Assembly: GCA_947177405.1 (NCBI GenBank)
Contig: CAMWUJ010000008.1
Span: forward strand, 1 to 60,831
DNA length: 60,831 nucleotides
Reading direction: 5' to 3'
Source of the DNA: an uncultured Porphyromonadaceae bacterium
GTDB lineage: Bacteria; Bacteroidota; Bacteroidia; Bacteroidales; Muribaculaceae
Shown here: one piece after another, positions 50,990 through 58,358 of the stretch
Layout: each line of letters begins with the position of its first letter
Numbering within the stretch: position 1 is the first letter of the stretch
The notes under the pieces: model-generated
What the model was told of the DNA's origin: nothing
Database searches by the model: none
What the model saw: only the letters and a program-made list of their open reading frames with translations
Program-made: the position numbers and the translations under genes

Positions 50990-51012
50990 TGTTAAAACAT
51001 TAAAATTATTTT

Positions 51013-52323
51013 TTACGCCTTATGAATCTCCTTGGCTTCAAAATCAAACGGGGATTTGGCTGAGGTAATGACTGCAATGATAAAATCGCCCGGAACAGCG
51101 TCCGTATTATTTACATAATATACGCAATCCACTTCCGGACTGTCCCATTGCGACCGGCACACTCGCACGTCTCCATCCAATTCATCCACAATCAGTTTAA
51201 TTTCCATCCCTACCATCCCTTCGGCTTTCTCCAAAGCAATTTCTTCCTGAAGGGTCATGAGTTGATCCAGACGTTGCTGCTTAATATCATCTTCGATACT
51301 ATCTTCGAGATTTTTTGCTGCAAAGGTATCCTCCTCCTCACTATAGGAAAATGCACCCATTCTGTCGAATTTCTGTGATTTTACAAAAGCAAGAAGTTCT
51401 TGGAAGGCTTCCTCTGTCTCGCCCGGAAAGCCTACCATCAATGTGGTTCTAATTTTAATTCCGGGCACTTTCTCTCTAATTTTATCGAGCAGCTTTATTG
51501 TGTCTTTACCATCTATATGACGTCGCATATTTGAAAGCACAGGATCGGCTATATGTTGTAAGGCAATATCAAGATATTTGCATACATTCTCACGACGGGC
51601 CATTACTTCGAGAATGTCCTCAGGAAAATCAGATGGATAGGCATAATGAAGACGAATCCATTCCACACCTTCAATATCTGCCATTTTATCAATTAGAATG
51701 GCGAGGGAATGTTTCCCGTATAGGTCAGTTCCATAGGAAGAGAGATCTTGAGCTATTATATTAAATTCTTTCACTCCTTTATCGACAAGCGACCTCGTTT
51801 CCTCAAGGATTTCTTCAATCGGACGCGATGTGTGACGTCCGGTGATAAGTGGAATAGCGCAGAATGAACAAAAACGGTTGCATCCTTCGGAAATTTTCAG
51901 GAAAGCCGAATGTGGTGGAGTGGTAAGAGTCCTTTCCCATTCTTTTGCGGTTTTCCGGAATGACTTTTCCGGAAGTGATTCTACAAAATTTTTCCAGTCG
52001 AATTTACCATACCACTGGTCGATCTCGGGCATCATTTCAGGCAGCTCTTTCTTATAGCGTTCCGAAAGACACCCCATCACTATAATCTTGCCAATCATTC
52101 CTTCATGTTTTTTTTCGGCAAGTTCGAGAAGAAGCTGAATGGATTCCTCTTTTGCATCTGCGATAAATCCACATGTATTTACTACCACATATTCCCCGTC
52201 AGGGACTTCGGAATCGTGAGATACGGTGTAGCCCTTTTCCTTAAGTCTATAGAGAAGTCTTTCAGAATCTATGAGGTTCTTGGAACACCCCATAGATATT
52301 ACATCAATTTTACCTTCTTCCAT
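51013..52323 (-). CDS. rimO: Ribosomal protein uS12 methylthiotransferase
   Basis: RimO adds a methylthio group to aspartate 89 of ribosomal protein S12. The 436-residue protein has the three-cysteine N-terminal cluster (C13, C51, C85), the radical SAM cluster C148-x3-C152-x2-C155 (EGCNRFCSFCAIP), the SAM domain to about 370 and a C-terminal TRAM domain. MiaB is a relative, but the start DVISMGCSKNLIDSE is of RimO type. It lies 8 bases after ftsY. Confidence 0.96.
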   Translation of the reverse strand: MEEGKIDVISMGCSKNLIDSERLLYRLKEKGYTVSHDSEVPDGEYVVVNTCGFIADAKEESIQLLLELAEKKHEGMIGKIIVMGCLSERYKKELPEMMPEIDQWYGKFDWKNFVESLPEKSFRKTAKEWERTLTTPPHSAFLKISEGCNRFCSFCAIPLITGRHTSRPIEEILEETRSLVDKGVKEFNIIAQDLSSYGTDLYGKHSLAILIDKMADIEGVEWIRLHYAYPSDFPEDILEVMARRENVCKYLDIALQHIADPVLSNMRRHIDGKDTIKLLDKIREKVPGIKIRTTLMVGFPGETEEAFQELLAFVKSQKFDRMGAFSYSEEEDTFAAKNLEDSIEDDIKQQRLDQLMTLQEEIALEKAEGMVGMEIKLIVDELDGDVRVCRSQWDSPEVDCVYYVNNTDAVPGDFIIAVITSAKSPFDFEAKEIHKA

Positions 52324-52331
52324 TCCAAATA

Positions 52332-53294
52332 TTAAATAGCATCTCCAAATAAAGATCTCACAAATTCATTTGAATGGAAAATCTGAATATCTTCCATTTT
52401 TTCACCAAGACCTATATATTTTACCGGAATTTGGAATTGGTCGCTGATTCCAATCACCACCCCCCCCTTGGAAGTGCCGTCAAGTTTTGTCACTGCAAGG
52501 GCATTAACTTCGGTGGCAGCCACAAATTGTTTGGCTTGCTCAAAAGCGTTCTGTCCCGTGGAACCGTCAAGAACCAGCAGCACTTCCTGAGGAGCGTCAG
52601 GAATGATACGCTTCATCACATTTTTCACCTTTGTCAGCTCATTCATGAGTCCGACCTTATTGTGAAGACGTCCGGCAGTATCAATTATCACTACATCCGC
52701 ATCATGTGCCTTTGCATAAGAGAGAGTATCATGAGCCACGGCAGCCGGATCGCTTCCCATTTTCTGTTTCACTATATCTACACCGGCTCTTTCGCTCCAA
52801 ACCACGAGTTGTTCGATAGCTGCAGCTCTGAAAGTATCTGCAGCTCCAAGCACAACTTTATTGCCTGCCTGGGAGTACTGATAGGCAAGTTTACCGATTG
52901 TGGTGGTTTTGCCAACACCATTAACTCCTACCACCATGATTACATAGGGATTTCCATCTTTCTTCCTGACATGGAAATCTTCCAAATCATCTTCAGGCTT
53001 GGCAAGCATATCGGAAATCTCCTCTGCAAGGAGATTTCTCAACTCCTCCATATTGACATATTTATCACGTGCCACTCTTGCCTCTATGCGTTCTATAATC
53101 TTAAGTGTAGTGTCAACTCCAACATCTGAAGTGATGAAAGCTTCTTCAAGACTGTCAAGGACATCATCATCAACCTTATCCTTTCCGCTGATAGCACGAG
53201 AGATTTTACCCCATACACTTTCTTTGGTTTTCTGGAGCCCTTGATCCAGAGTTTCTTTCTTCTTTTTTGAAAAGAGTTTGTTAAAAAATGCCAT
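52332..53294 (-). CDS. ftsY: Signal recognition particle receptor FtsY
   Basis: FtsY is the membrane-side GTPase that receives SRP-ribosome complexes. The 320-residue protein has a short basic N-terminus, the helical N domain (about 20-95) and the G domain with the phosphate loop GVNGVGKTTT (123-132), DTAGRLHN (G3) and TKLDGTSKGG (G4). The acidic A domain of E. coli is missing, as in most bacteria of this group. It heads the ftsY-rimO-menF operon. Confidence 0.98.
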   Translation of the reverse strand: MAFFNKLFSKKKKETLDQGLQKTKESVWGKISRAISGKDKVDDDVLDSLEEAFITSDVGVDTTLKIIERIEARVARDKYVNMEELRNLLAEEISDMLAKPEDDLEDFHVRKKDGNPYVIMVVGVNGVGKTTTIGKLAYQYSQAGNKVVLGAADTFRAAAIEQLVVWSERAGVDIVKQKMGSDPAAVAHDTLSYAKAHDADVVIIDTAGRLHNKVGLMNELTKVKNVMKRIIPDAPQEVLLVLDGSTGQNAFEQAKQFVAATEVNALAVTKLDGTSKGGVVIGISDQFQIPVKYIGLGEKMEDIQIFHSNEFVRSLFGDAI

Positions 53295-53329
53295 ATATGA
53301 ATGTTTTTAAATTTTCTGAAAGTACTTTG

Positions 53330-53337
53330 CAAATTTA
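53330..53337 (-). promoter_or_regulatory. -7 element of the ftsY operon
   Basis: Minus-strand TAAATTTG (53337-53330) fits TAnnTTTG; no clear TTTG is upstream at the right distance. It lies 36 bases before the ftsY ATG. Confidence 0.4.
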
Positions 53338-53375
53338 ACTATTTTTCTTAAATTACCCCTCCTAAATTGCAAAAT

Positions 53376-53409
53376 AAAAAAATGAAGTTGAATTTACAAC
53401 TCCATTTTT
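53376..53409 (-). terminator. Terminator of the receptor-padR-pspC operon
   Basis: AATGAAGTTG (53381-53390) pairs with CAACTCCATT (53397-53406) with one mismatch; A/T runs extend the stem, giving a T run on the minus strand. Confidence 0.65.
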
Positions 53410-53442
53410 ACAAGTATTGTAACAAAAAAATATTTCATCCTC

Positions 53443-54567
53443 TTACCACCATGGTTGATTCAAAACTAAGGCAGATGAATTGTCAATATTGACTGTAATG
53501 ATTACAGCAGTTACAATAAATAAAACCAATGCCATTACCCAGGTAATAATAAAAGCAATCTTATTTGCAGGCTTTACCTCACTTCTTTCGCCCTTGATTA
53601 TAAGTCTAATCAAAGCGTAGATGGGAATTCCGATGGTGATGATCAGACCAATCGCACAAAGTATACATACCATTAGCATAGGAGTATCCATCCCCTCAAA
53701 ACCCGGTATGGAGATAAATGAAACTCCGGCCACTATCACAGCAATCAAAGCAATGAAGCATCCGATTAAGCCTAATGCCAGTGCGATTATCACCGGAATA
53801 CAGACAATCAGTGATAGGATAAGGAAGATTTTAAATACTATTCCAAAAAAATTAGCTAATCCATCAAAAAATCTTTTTCCACAACTTTTATTTTTTATGG
53901 TATCTTCATTGCCGTAAGGGTTAGTTTTATACGAATTGTCATTTCTGAAGTACTGCTTCACACTTTGACCAATATTCTGTAGCGTAGGCGACTCTCCTGT
54001 CAGTTGCATTCTCTGGAGTGGCGTGTCAGCATTAGGGAGAATAATCCATAGAATCAGATAAACTAAGGCGAGTGTGGAGAAAGAGAAGAAGCACAATAAG
54101 ACAACGAATAATCTAACCCATGTCACATCGATATTAAGATATTCAGCTATCCCCGCGCATACTCCACCCATCATACCATTCTTTGAATCTCGAAAAAGCC
54201 TTTTTACAGGCTTTTTATCCTCCGATAATGGAAAAGGAGGAGGAACAGAATTACTTTCAGAGATTTCCTCTACAGTAATACTTTCGGAATCGGTTTTGAT
54301 TTCAATTTCACTTGCCAGCTCATTGGGATGTCCGATACGCGTGATTACATTTTCTACATCACTGAGGGTTACAACTTGTTTCCCTGACTCTTTCTCCATA
54401 TAGAAAATTTCAGAGATGCGTGCTTCTATGTCAGTGGTTACCTCTTTGTTTTCAGTATCGCTGAAAACGTGTTTGAGGGTCTCGATATAGTCGTTGAGAA
54501 GACGGTACGCATCCTCGTCAATTGTAAAGACCCGGCCGTCAAGATTAATGTTATATGTTATTTTCAT
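53443..54567 (-). CDS. PspC-domain membrane protein with N-terminal soluble region
   Basis: A 374-residue protein. Residues 1-95 form a soluble helical region (YRLLNDYIETLKHVF, EARISEIF, VENVITRIGHPNEL), then an acidic linker, then the PspC domain at about 122-178 (KRLFRDSKNGMMGGVCAGIAEYL), whose helix is at about 150-177. Four more helices follow at about 243-260, 262-287, 296-320 and 336-359. PspC proteins sense or counter membrane stress, often in partnership with PspA, which is not here. Its start lies inside the end of padR (17-base overlap), so translation is coupled. Confidence 0.88.
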   Translation of the reverse strand: MKITYNINLDGRVFTIDEDAYRLLNDYIETLKHVFSDTENKEVTTDIEARISEIFYMEKESGKQVVTLSDVENVITRIGHPNELASEIEIKTDSESITVEEISESNSVPPPFPLSEDKKPVKRLFRDSKNGMMGGVCAGIAEYLNIDVTWVRLFVVLLCFFSFSTLALVYLILWIILPNADTPLQRMQLTGESPTLQNIGQSVKQYFRNDNSYKTNPYGNEDTIKNKSCGKRFFDGLANFFGIVFKIFLILSLIVCIPVIIALALGLIGCFIALIAVIVAGVSFISIPGFEGMDTPMLMVCILCAIGLIITIGIPIYALIRLIIKGERSEVKPANKIAFIITWVMALVLFIVTAVIITVNIDNSSALVLNQPWW

Positions 54568-54940
54568 CTTCTTTTTCTAAATTAAAGCGATTTGACACTA
54601 TGTCGGTATTTCTAAGCGAATCAATAGTTCCTGCTATCTCATCCCAGGCTTCCGACATATATTGTAAGATCACCTCTCCTTCTTCTGTGAGCCTGTAATA
54701 TTTCCTCGGAGGACCTTTAGGGGATTCCTCCCACTCATAAGTAAGCTTCCCTTCTTTCCTCAATCGGTTGAGAAGAGTATATAGAGTGCCCTCCACTACC
54801 ACAAGCCCTGAACGTTTCATTATATCTATGATGTCTGAGGTGTATTTTCGCTCATCCTTGAGCACAAGGAGAATACAATATTCCAGCATGCCCTTGCGCA
54901 TCTGAGATTTTATATTCCCTATTTTCTCTTCTATGTTCAT
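54551..54940 (-). CDS. PadR-family transcription regulator
   Basis: The 129-residue protein is a PadR winged helix: CILLVLKDERKYTSDIID, GTLYTLLNRLRKEG for the recognition helix, and the wing SPKGPPRKYYRLTEEG, followed by a C-terminal dimer helix. PadR regulators are usually autorepressors that respond to phenolics, drugs or stress. It is the middle gene of the operon, 14 bases after the receptor gene. A palindromic TAGTACTA-type site at the promoter is the likely target. Confidence 0.94.
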   Translation of the reverse strand: MNIEEKIGNIKSQMRKGMLEYCILLVLKDERKYTSDIIDIMKRSGLVVVEGTLYTLLNRLRKEGKLTYEWEESPKGPPRKYYRLTEEGEVILQYMSEAWDEIAGTIDSLRNTDIVSNRFNLEKEDENNI

Positions 54941-54954
54941 AGTATCATTTTTAC

Positions 54955-57171
54955 TTAAAATGATATTCCCCCTTTGTTGTTTCCATCAGATTTGGAAATA
55001 TCATCGTTATCAATATTCAAATCAGTTTTCTTAGCAGATGAATTAAGATGACCGAAGTTCCATGTCAGATTCACGCCCACTCTCCAACTCCCGCTATAGG
55101 AATCTGTATATGTGTGTTGTGCGCCCGAATGTGTATTGGCATGGAAAGGTGTCTTGCTTTGCAGGAAGCTTGAGGCGTTGAGAGCAACCGTAAGTTTATC
55201 ATTGAGAAATCCTCTTGATACACCTATACCATAATAATACCATCCTGAAAAGCTGCCTTGAAGTTGAATCACATGGAATGTCTGGCCGCCATAGGCAGAA
55301 AGCTTTATTTCACCAGGCATTGTATAATTCCAGTTTGCTCCATAATTTCCAGTCCATCCATGATTTTTGAAAAGAGGGGAGAATGATTGCATCTTCACGT
55401 AAGCTAATCTTCCATTAACCGATAAATTCATTTTATTGGTGAGATACATATTAAGGAATCCTCCCATGCCAAATTCCTGACTGTGGCCTATATTTGCTGT
55501 GGTCTGATGAAGAATCATACTTTCTTCTTCACCCTGAGTATAGTAAATATATTCTGCAATCGCATTATTGGTGTATCTATAATCGGCAAATACATTACCT
55601 CCAAAAATGCGTCCGTAGTTTGTGTAGGTAAGTGATATCCTGTTGCTGTGCTCGCTTTCAAGATTGGGATTTCCTTCCTGAACCATGGTCCCTAAAGCGG
55701 TTTGCTGGTAAGGACTCATCTGTCTGATATTTGGACGCGAAATCCTCATCTGGTAAGAAAGCCGGAGATTGGATACGGGAGAGAATATGTATGTAACTGC
55801 TGCGTTTGGAACCAAATCATTTAGATGACGCGTAAAGTCTTCAGACTTGTCAAATCGATTTCGGATACTCATGCGTGTATGTTCATATCTCAAGCCGGCA
55901 TTAGCGGAGACGTTCCCGAAATGCCCTGTGTAAGAGGCGTAGAGTGCATATATATCCTGAAGTTGCATCATATCCACTTCTTTTTCGGGTAAATATGTTA
56001 TTGAAGAAAGTGTTTGCCCGACGCCTGATTCTCCTGTAGCCGTATTATGGCGTAGAATGATTTTGGCTCCTGTCTCTAATTTATGTTTTTCTCCTCCGAA
56101 AGGATTTGCATAATCAAGCTGAAAAGTGTGTTCCCTGTTATAGTTTATGTTCTTATTAACTAATAGAGGATAAAGGATATCATAGTTCACCGGATTAGAT
56201 GTTTCGGTATATAGATCCAGAGGATTGCGACCGAAATTATACAGATATGCAAGAACGAAACGGTGTCCCGGTGTATCAAATGAATGTTGATAGGATGCAT
56301 TAGCTGACGCGGAAAGCATTTTCAGGCTTCCATTGATGTCTTGAGAATATTGCCATTGTAAGAGATTCACAAGGTTATACATTCCTGTGGTGGAATGATA
56401 ATCTTTTATCTTACCGTCAAGGTTCATAAAGCTACCTCCGAAAGTAAAGAGATTCTTTTCATCAGGTTCCCATGATGCATTTAATCCTGCATTGACAAAA
56501 TTAAACCCAACCTTCTGCAGCGATTTCATCACCTGTTTGTGATTCGTATCATCGGAATCATTGATATTGGTAAAGGTCTGATCGGTGGTTTGGTCTAAGA
56601 AGCTTGTGGCTCCATAAGTGACATTGGCATCAAGACTGAACCTGTCATATTTCATTTTCCCGAAAAAGGATAAATTATAATCCCGGTTGGATAGAGCTGC
56701 ACTGAGGGTTCCTGAATAACCGTCTTTACGCTGCTTAGTCTCAGTAATGAGATTCAGCACACCACCTGAACCTTCTGCATCATATTTTGCTCCCGGCTCG
56801 GTAATAACTTCTATCTTGAGCACAGCATCGGCAGGCATGGATTTGAATATGCGGGAATAATTTGCCTGAAGCATTGGATCTTCTTTGCCGTTTACACATA
56901 TTTTGAAATTTGAATCTCCATTTATATATACCACATCCTGACCATCCACAGTGACCATAGGAACTTTTTTTAATGCGTCGAGAAGAGTGAGACCTTTCGC
57001 ACTGTCATCCTCAGCGAGATCATAAGTCAGGGACGCTCCATCGGATTTAATAACTTCCTTTTTGGCCACTACTACCAATTCCTGGAGATCACCATGCATA
57101 TCTGCAAGAGAATCCGCCGATTGCGATCCTTGACTTGCCATAAGGGCTGATAATAATAAAAAAGTATTCAT
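54955..57171 (-). CDS. TonB-dependent-receptor-like outer-membrane beta-barrel protein
   Basis: A 738-residue protein with a signal peptide (about 1-18), a plug-type domain at about 30-145 (ELVVVAKKEVIKSDGASLTYDL, LLDALKKVPMVTVDG, GAKYDAEGSGGVLNLIT) and a long barrel (about 150-738). It has no carboxypeptidase-like leader domain, so it is of the outer-membrane barrel type that lacks it rather than SusC. The C-terminus ends NNKGGISF, with terminal Phe. It is the first gene of an operon with padR and pspC; substrate is unknown. Confidence 0.88.
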   Translation of the reverse strand: MNTFLLLSALMASQGSQSADSLADMHGDLQELVVVAKKEVIKSDGASLTYDLAEDDSAKGLTLLDALKKVPMVTVDGQDVVYINGDSNFKICVNGKEDPMLQANYSRIFKSMPADAVLKIEVITEPGAKYDAEGSGGVLNLITETKQRKDGYSGTLSAALSNRDYNLSFFGKMKYDRFSLDANVTYGATSFLDQTTDQTFTNINDSDDTNHKQVMKSLQKVGFNFVNAGLNASWEPDEKNLFTFGGSFMNLDGKIKDYHSTTGMYNLVNLLQWQYSQDINGSLKMLSASANASYQHSFDTPGHRFVLAYLYNFGRNPLDLYTETSNPVNYDILYPLLVNKNINYNREHTFQLDYANPFGGEKHKLETGAKIILRHNTATGESGVGQTLSSITYLPEKEVDMMQLQDIYALYASYTGHFGNVSANAGLRYEHTRMSIRNRFDKSEDFTRHLNDLVPNAAVTYIFSPVSNLRLSYQMRISRPNIRQMSPYQQTALGTMVQEGNPNLESEHSNRISLTYTNYGRIFGGNVFADYRYTNNAIAEYIYYTQGEEESMILHQTTANIGHSQEFGMGGFLNMYLTNKMNLSVNGRLAYVKMQSFSPLFKNHGWTGNYGANWNYTMPGEIKLSAYGGQTFHVIQLQGSFSGWYYYGIGVSRGFLNDKLTVALNASSFLQSKTPFHANTHSGAQHTYTDSYSGSWRVGVNLTWNFGHLNSSAKKTDLNIDNDDISKSDGNNKGGISF

Positions 57172-57209
57172 AATAATTATTTATAACTTCAGATTTATCA
57201 TTTTCGATG

Positions 57210-57241
57210 CAAAGTTATAAAATAATTTAGTACCTTGCAAT
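57210..57241 (-). promoter_or_regulatory. Promoter of the receptor-padR-pspC operon
   Basis: Minus-strand TAACTTTG (57217-57210) and ATTG (57241-57238) are 20 bases apart, one mismatch in the -33 box. The leader is about 30 bases. Confidence 0.6.
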
Positions 57242-57274
57242 ACATAGTACTATATTTTTTACAGGTAGTATGTA
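57241..57274. promoter_or_regulatory. Candidate PadR operator
   Basis: TACATAGTA (57241-57249) and TAGTATGTA (57266-57274) form an inverted repeat with one mismatch, and ATAGTACTAT (57244-57253) is a perfect palindrome inside it. A further TAGTAC lies at 57228-57233, 17 bases from the one at 57245. The cluster abuts and overlaps the -33 box of the operon that contains padR, as expected for an autorepressor. Confidence 0.5.
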
Positions 57275-57294
57275 AAAATAATTTTATTCAAAAA

Positions 57295-57320
57295 AAATCC
57301 TGCTTTTTCAAGCAGGATTT
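57295..57320 (-). terminator. Terminator of the 134-residue membrane protein gene
   Basis: AAATCCTGCTT (57295-57305) pairs with AAGCAGGATTT (57310-57320) around TTTC, followed by a T run on the minus strand. Confidence 0.88.
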
Positions 57321-57335
57321 ATAAATAATCAGTAT

Positions 57336-57740
57336 CTACCTTATCAGCTGGATGAGCCATCCTTTGGTAAGAACAAAACCGCATAAACCTATCCCTACAA
57401 AATGATCTTTCTTCTTACCGTTCTTTTTGAAATAGGCGAGTTTGACGAGCCATAAGTTTTTTACTTCTATCGTCCCCTCTTTTTCAACTTTCCTGATCAC
57501 TTCCTCATCGCTCAGATGGTCGGTATCAACATCAAGATATTGATCCAATTGGGTGACTTGAGCAAATTTATATAGTTGCTCTTCTATTATGGAGCGAGAT
57601 ACCTCGGCCTCCATTTTTTGTTTTGACGGGCAGAGCCACCAAAGAACAAGAATGACAACGATTGTCATAATCCACCCCCATAGAGTTTCGGAATCTATGT
57701 CGAGATCCCATTTCTTTTCATTGTTTTCGTTAGTTTCCAT
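57336..57740 (-). CDS. Hypothetical single-pass membrane protein, 134 residues
   Basis: Residues 1-20 are acidic and polar, one membrane helix spans about 21-42 (WGWIMTIVVILVLWWLCP), then a soluble part with a helical region (VSRSIIEEQLYKFAQ), an acidic segment and a beta-rich end (LVKLAYFKKNGKKKDHFVGIGLCGFVL). The end loosely recalls DUF4359-type proteins, in which a similar GIFG/GLCG beta hairpin closes the domain; I am not confident. A terminator follows, and the gene seems independent of its neighbours. Confidence 0.6.
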   Translation of the reverse strand: METNENNEKKWDLDIDSETLWGWIMTIVVILVLWWLCPSKQKMEAEVSRSIIEEQLYKFAQVTQLDQYLDVDTDHLSDEEVIRKVEKEGTIEVKNLWLVKLAYFKKNGKKKDHFVGIGLCGFVLTKGWLIQLIR

Positions 57741-57834
57741 AAATTACTATAGATTATTTTGGTTTTATATCAGGGGCAAAAATAGTAATTCAAGAAACCA
57801 AATCTAAATCAGATAAAGTTCGATATGGTTCGAT

Positions 57835-58353
57835 TTAAGAGAAGTTAACATTTGAATTCCTATCCCATAAGACAATATTTCCATCTGATTGTGCAAGGGA
57901 TTTTTTTACATCAATAATCCTTTGATTTGATGATCCACGGAATAGAAGATCTGTATCTCGGAGCGAGAGAATGAAGGGTGAGTCAACAATCACATCCACA
58001 TCGATGATTGCATCAGATAGAAGAGGGGATGTTATGATTTCTTCCCAACGGAATCCTGTATATAGCCATACATTATGGCCAAGTTCATGTATTTTTGCTA
58101 CCAGATTCTTGATAAAACCGGGGTGATATAGAGGATCACCCCCCGAAAGGGTTACATCAAAATCTTCCTCTTCTATGACGGGCATAAGATCATCAACCGT
58201 ATAAGGTGTGCCCGTTTTAAAATTCCAGGAAGAAGGGTTGTGGCATCCGGGACATTCATGTCGGCAACCGGCGAAGTATATGGAGGTGCGAAATCCGGGG
58301 CCGTCAACAGTCGTGCCCCGGATTATCTTAATTATATTGGTTGTCTTGCTCAT
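57835..58353 (-). CDS. nrdG: Anaerobic ribonucleoside-triphosphate reductase activating protein
   Basis: NrdG is the radical SAM activase that makes the glycyl radical in NrdD. I start at the ATG at 58353 (172 residues), 5 bases after the nrdD stop; an earlier frame start at 58410 would overlap nrdD and add 19 unlikely residues. The iron-sulfur cysteines are C30, C34 and C37 in FAGCRHECPGCHNPSSW. LSGGDPLYHP is the SAM glycine-rich block. Confidence 0.95.
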   Translation of the reverse strand: MSKTTNIIKIIRGTTVDGPGFRTSIYFAGCRHECPGCHNPSSWNFKTGTPYTVDDLMPVIEEEDFDVTLSGGDPLYHPGFIKNLVAKIHELGHNVWLYTGFRWEEIITSPLLSDAIIDVDVIVDSPFILSLRDTDLLFRGSSNQRIIDVKKSLAQSDGNIVLWDRNSNVNFS

Positions 58354-58358
58354 TTCAT

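Noticed and set aside
52374-53129. A 251-codon plus-strand open frame opposite ftsY
   Set aside because: Antisense shadow with many Cys, His and Phe and no recognisable domain.
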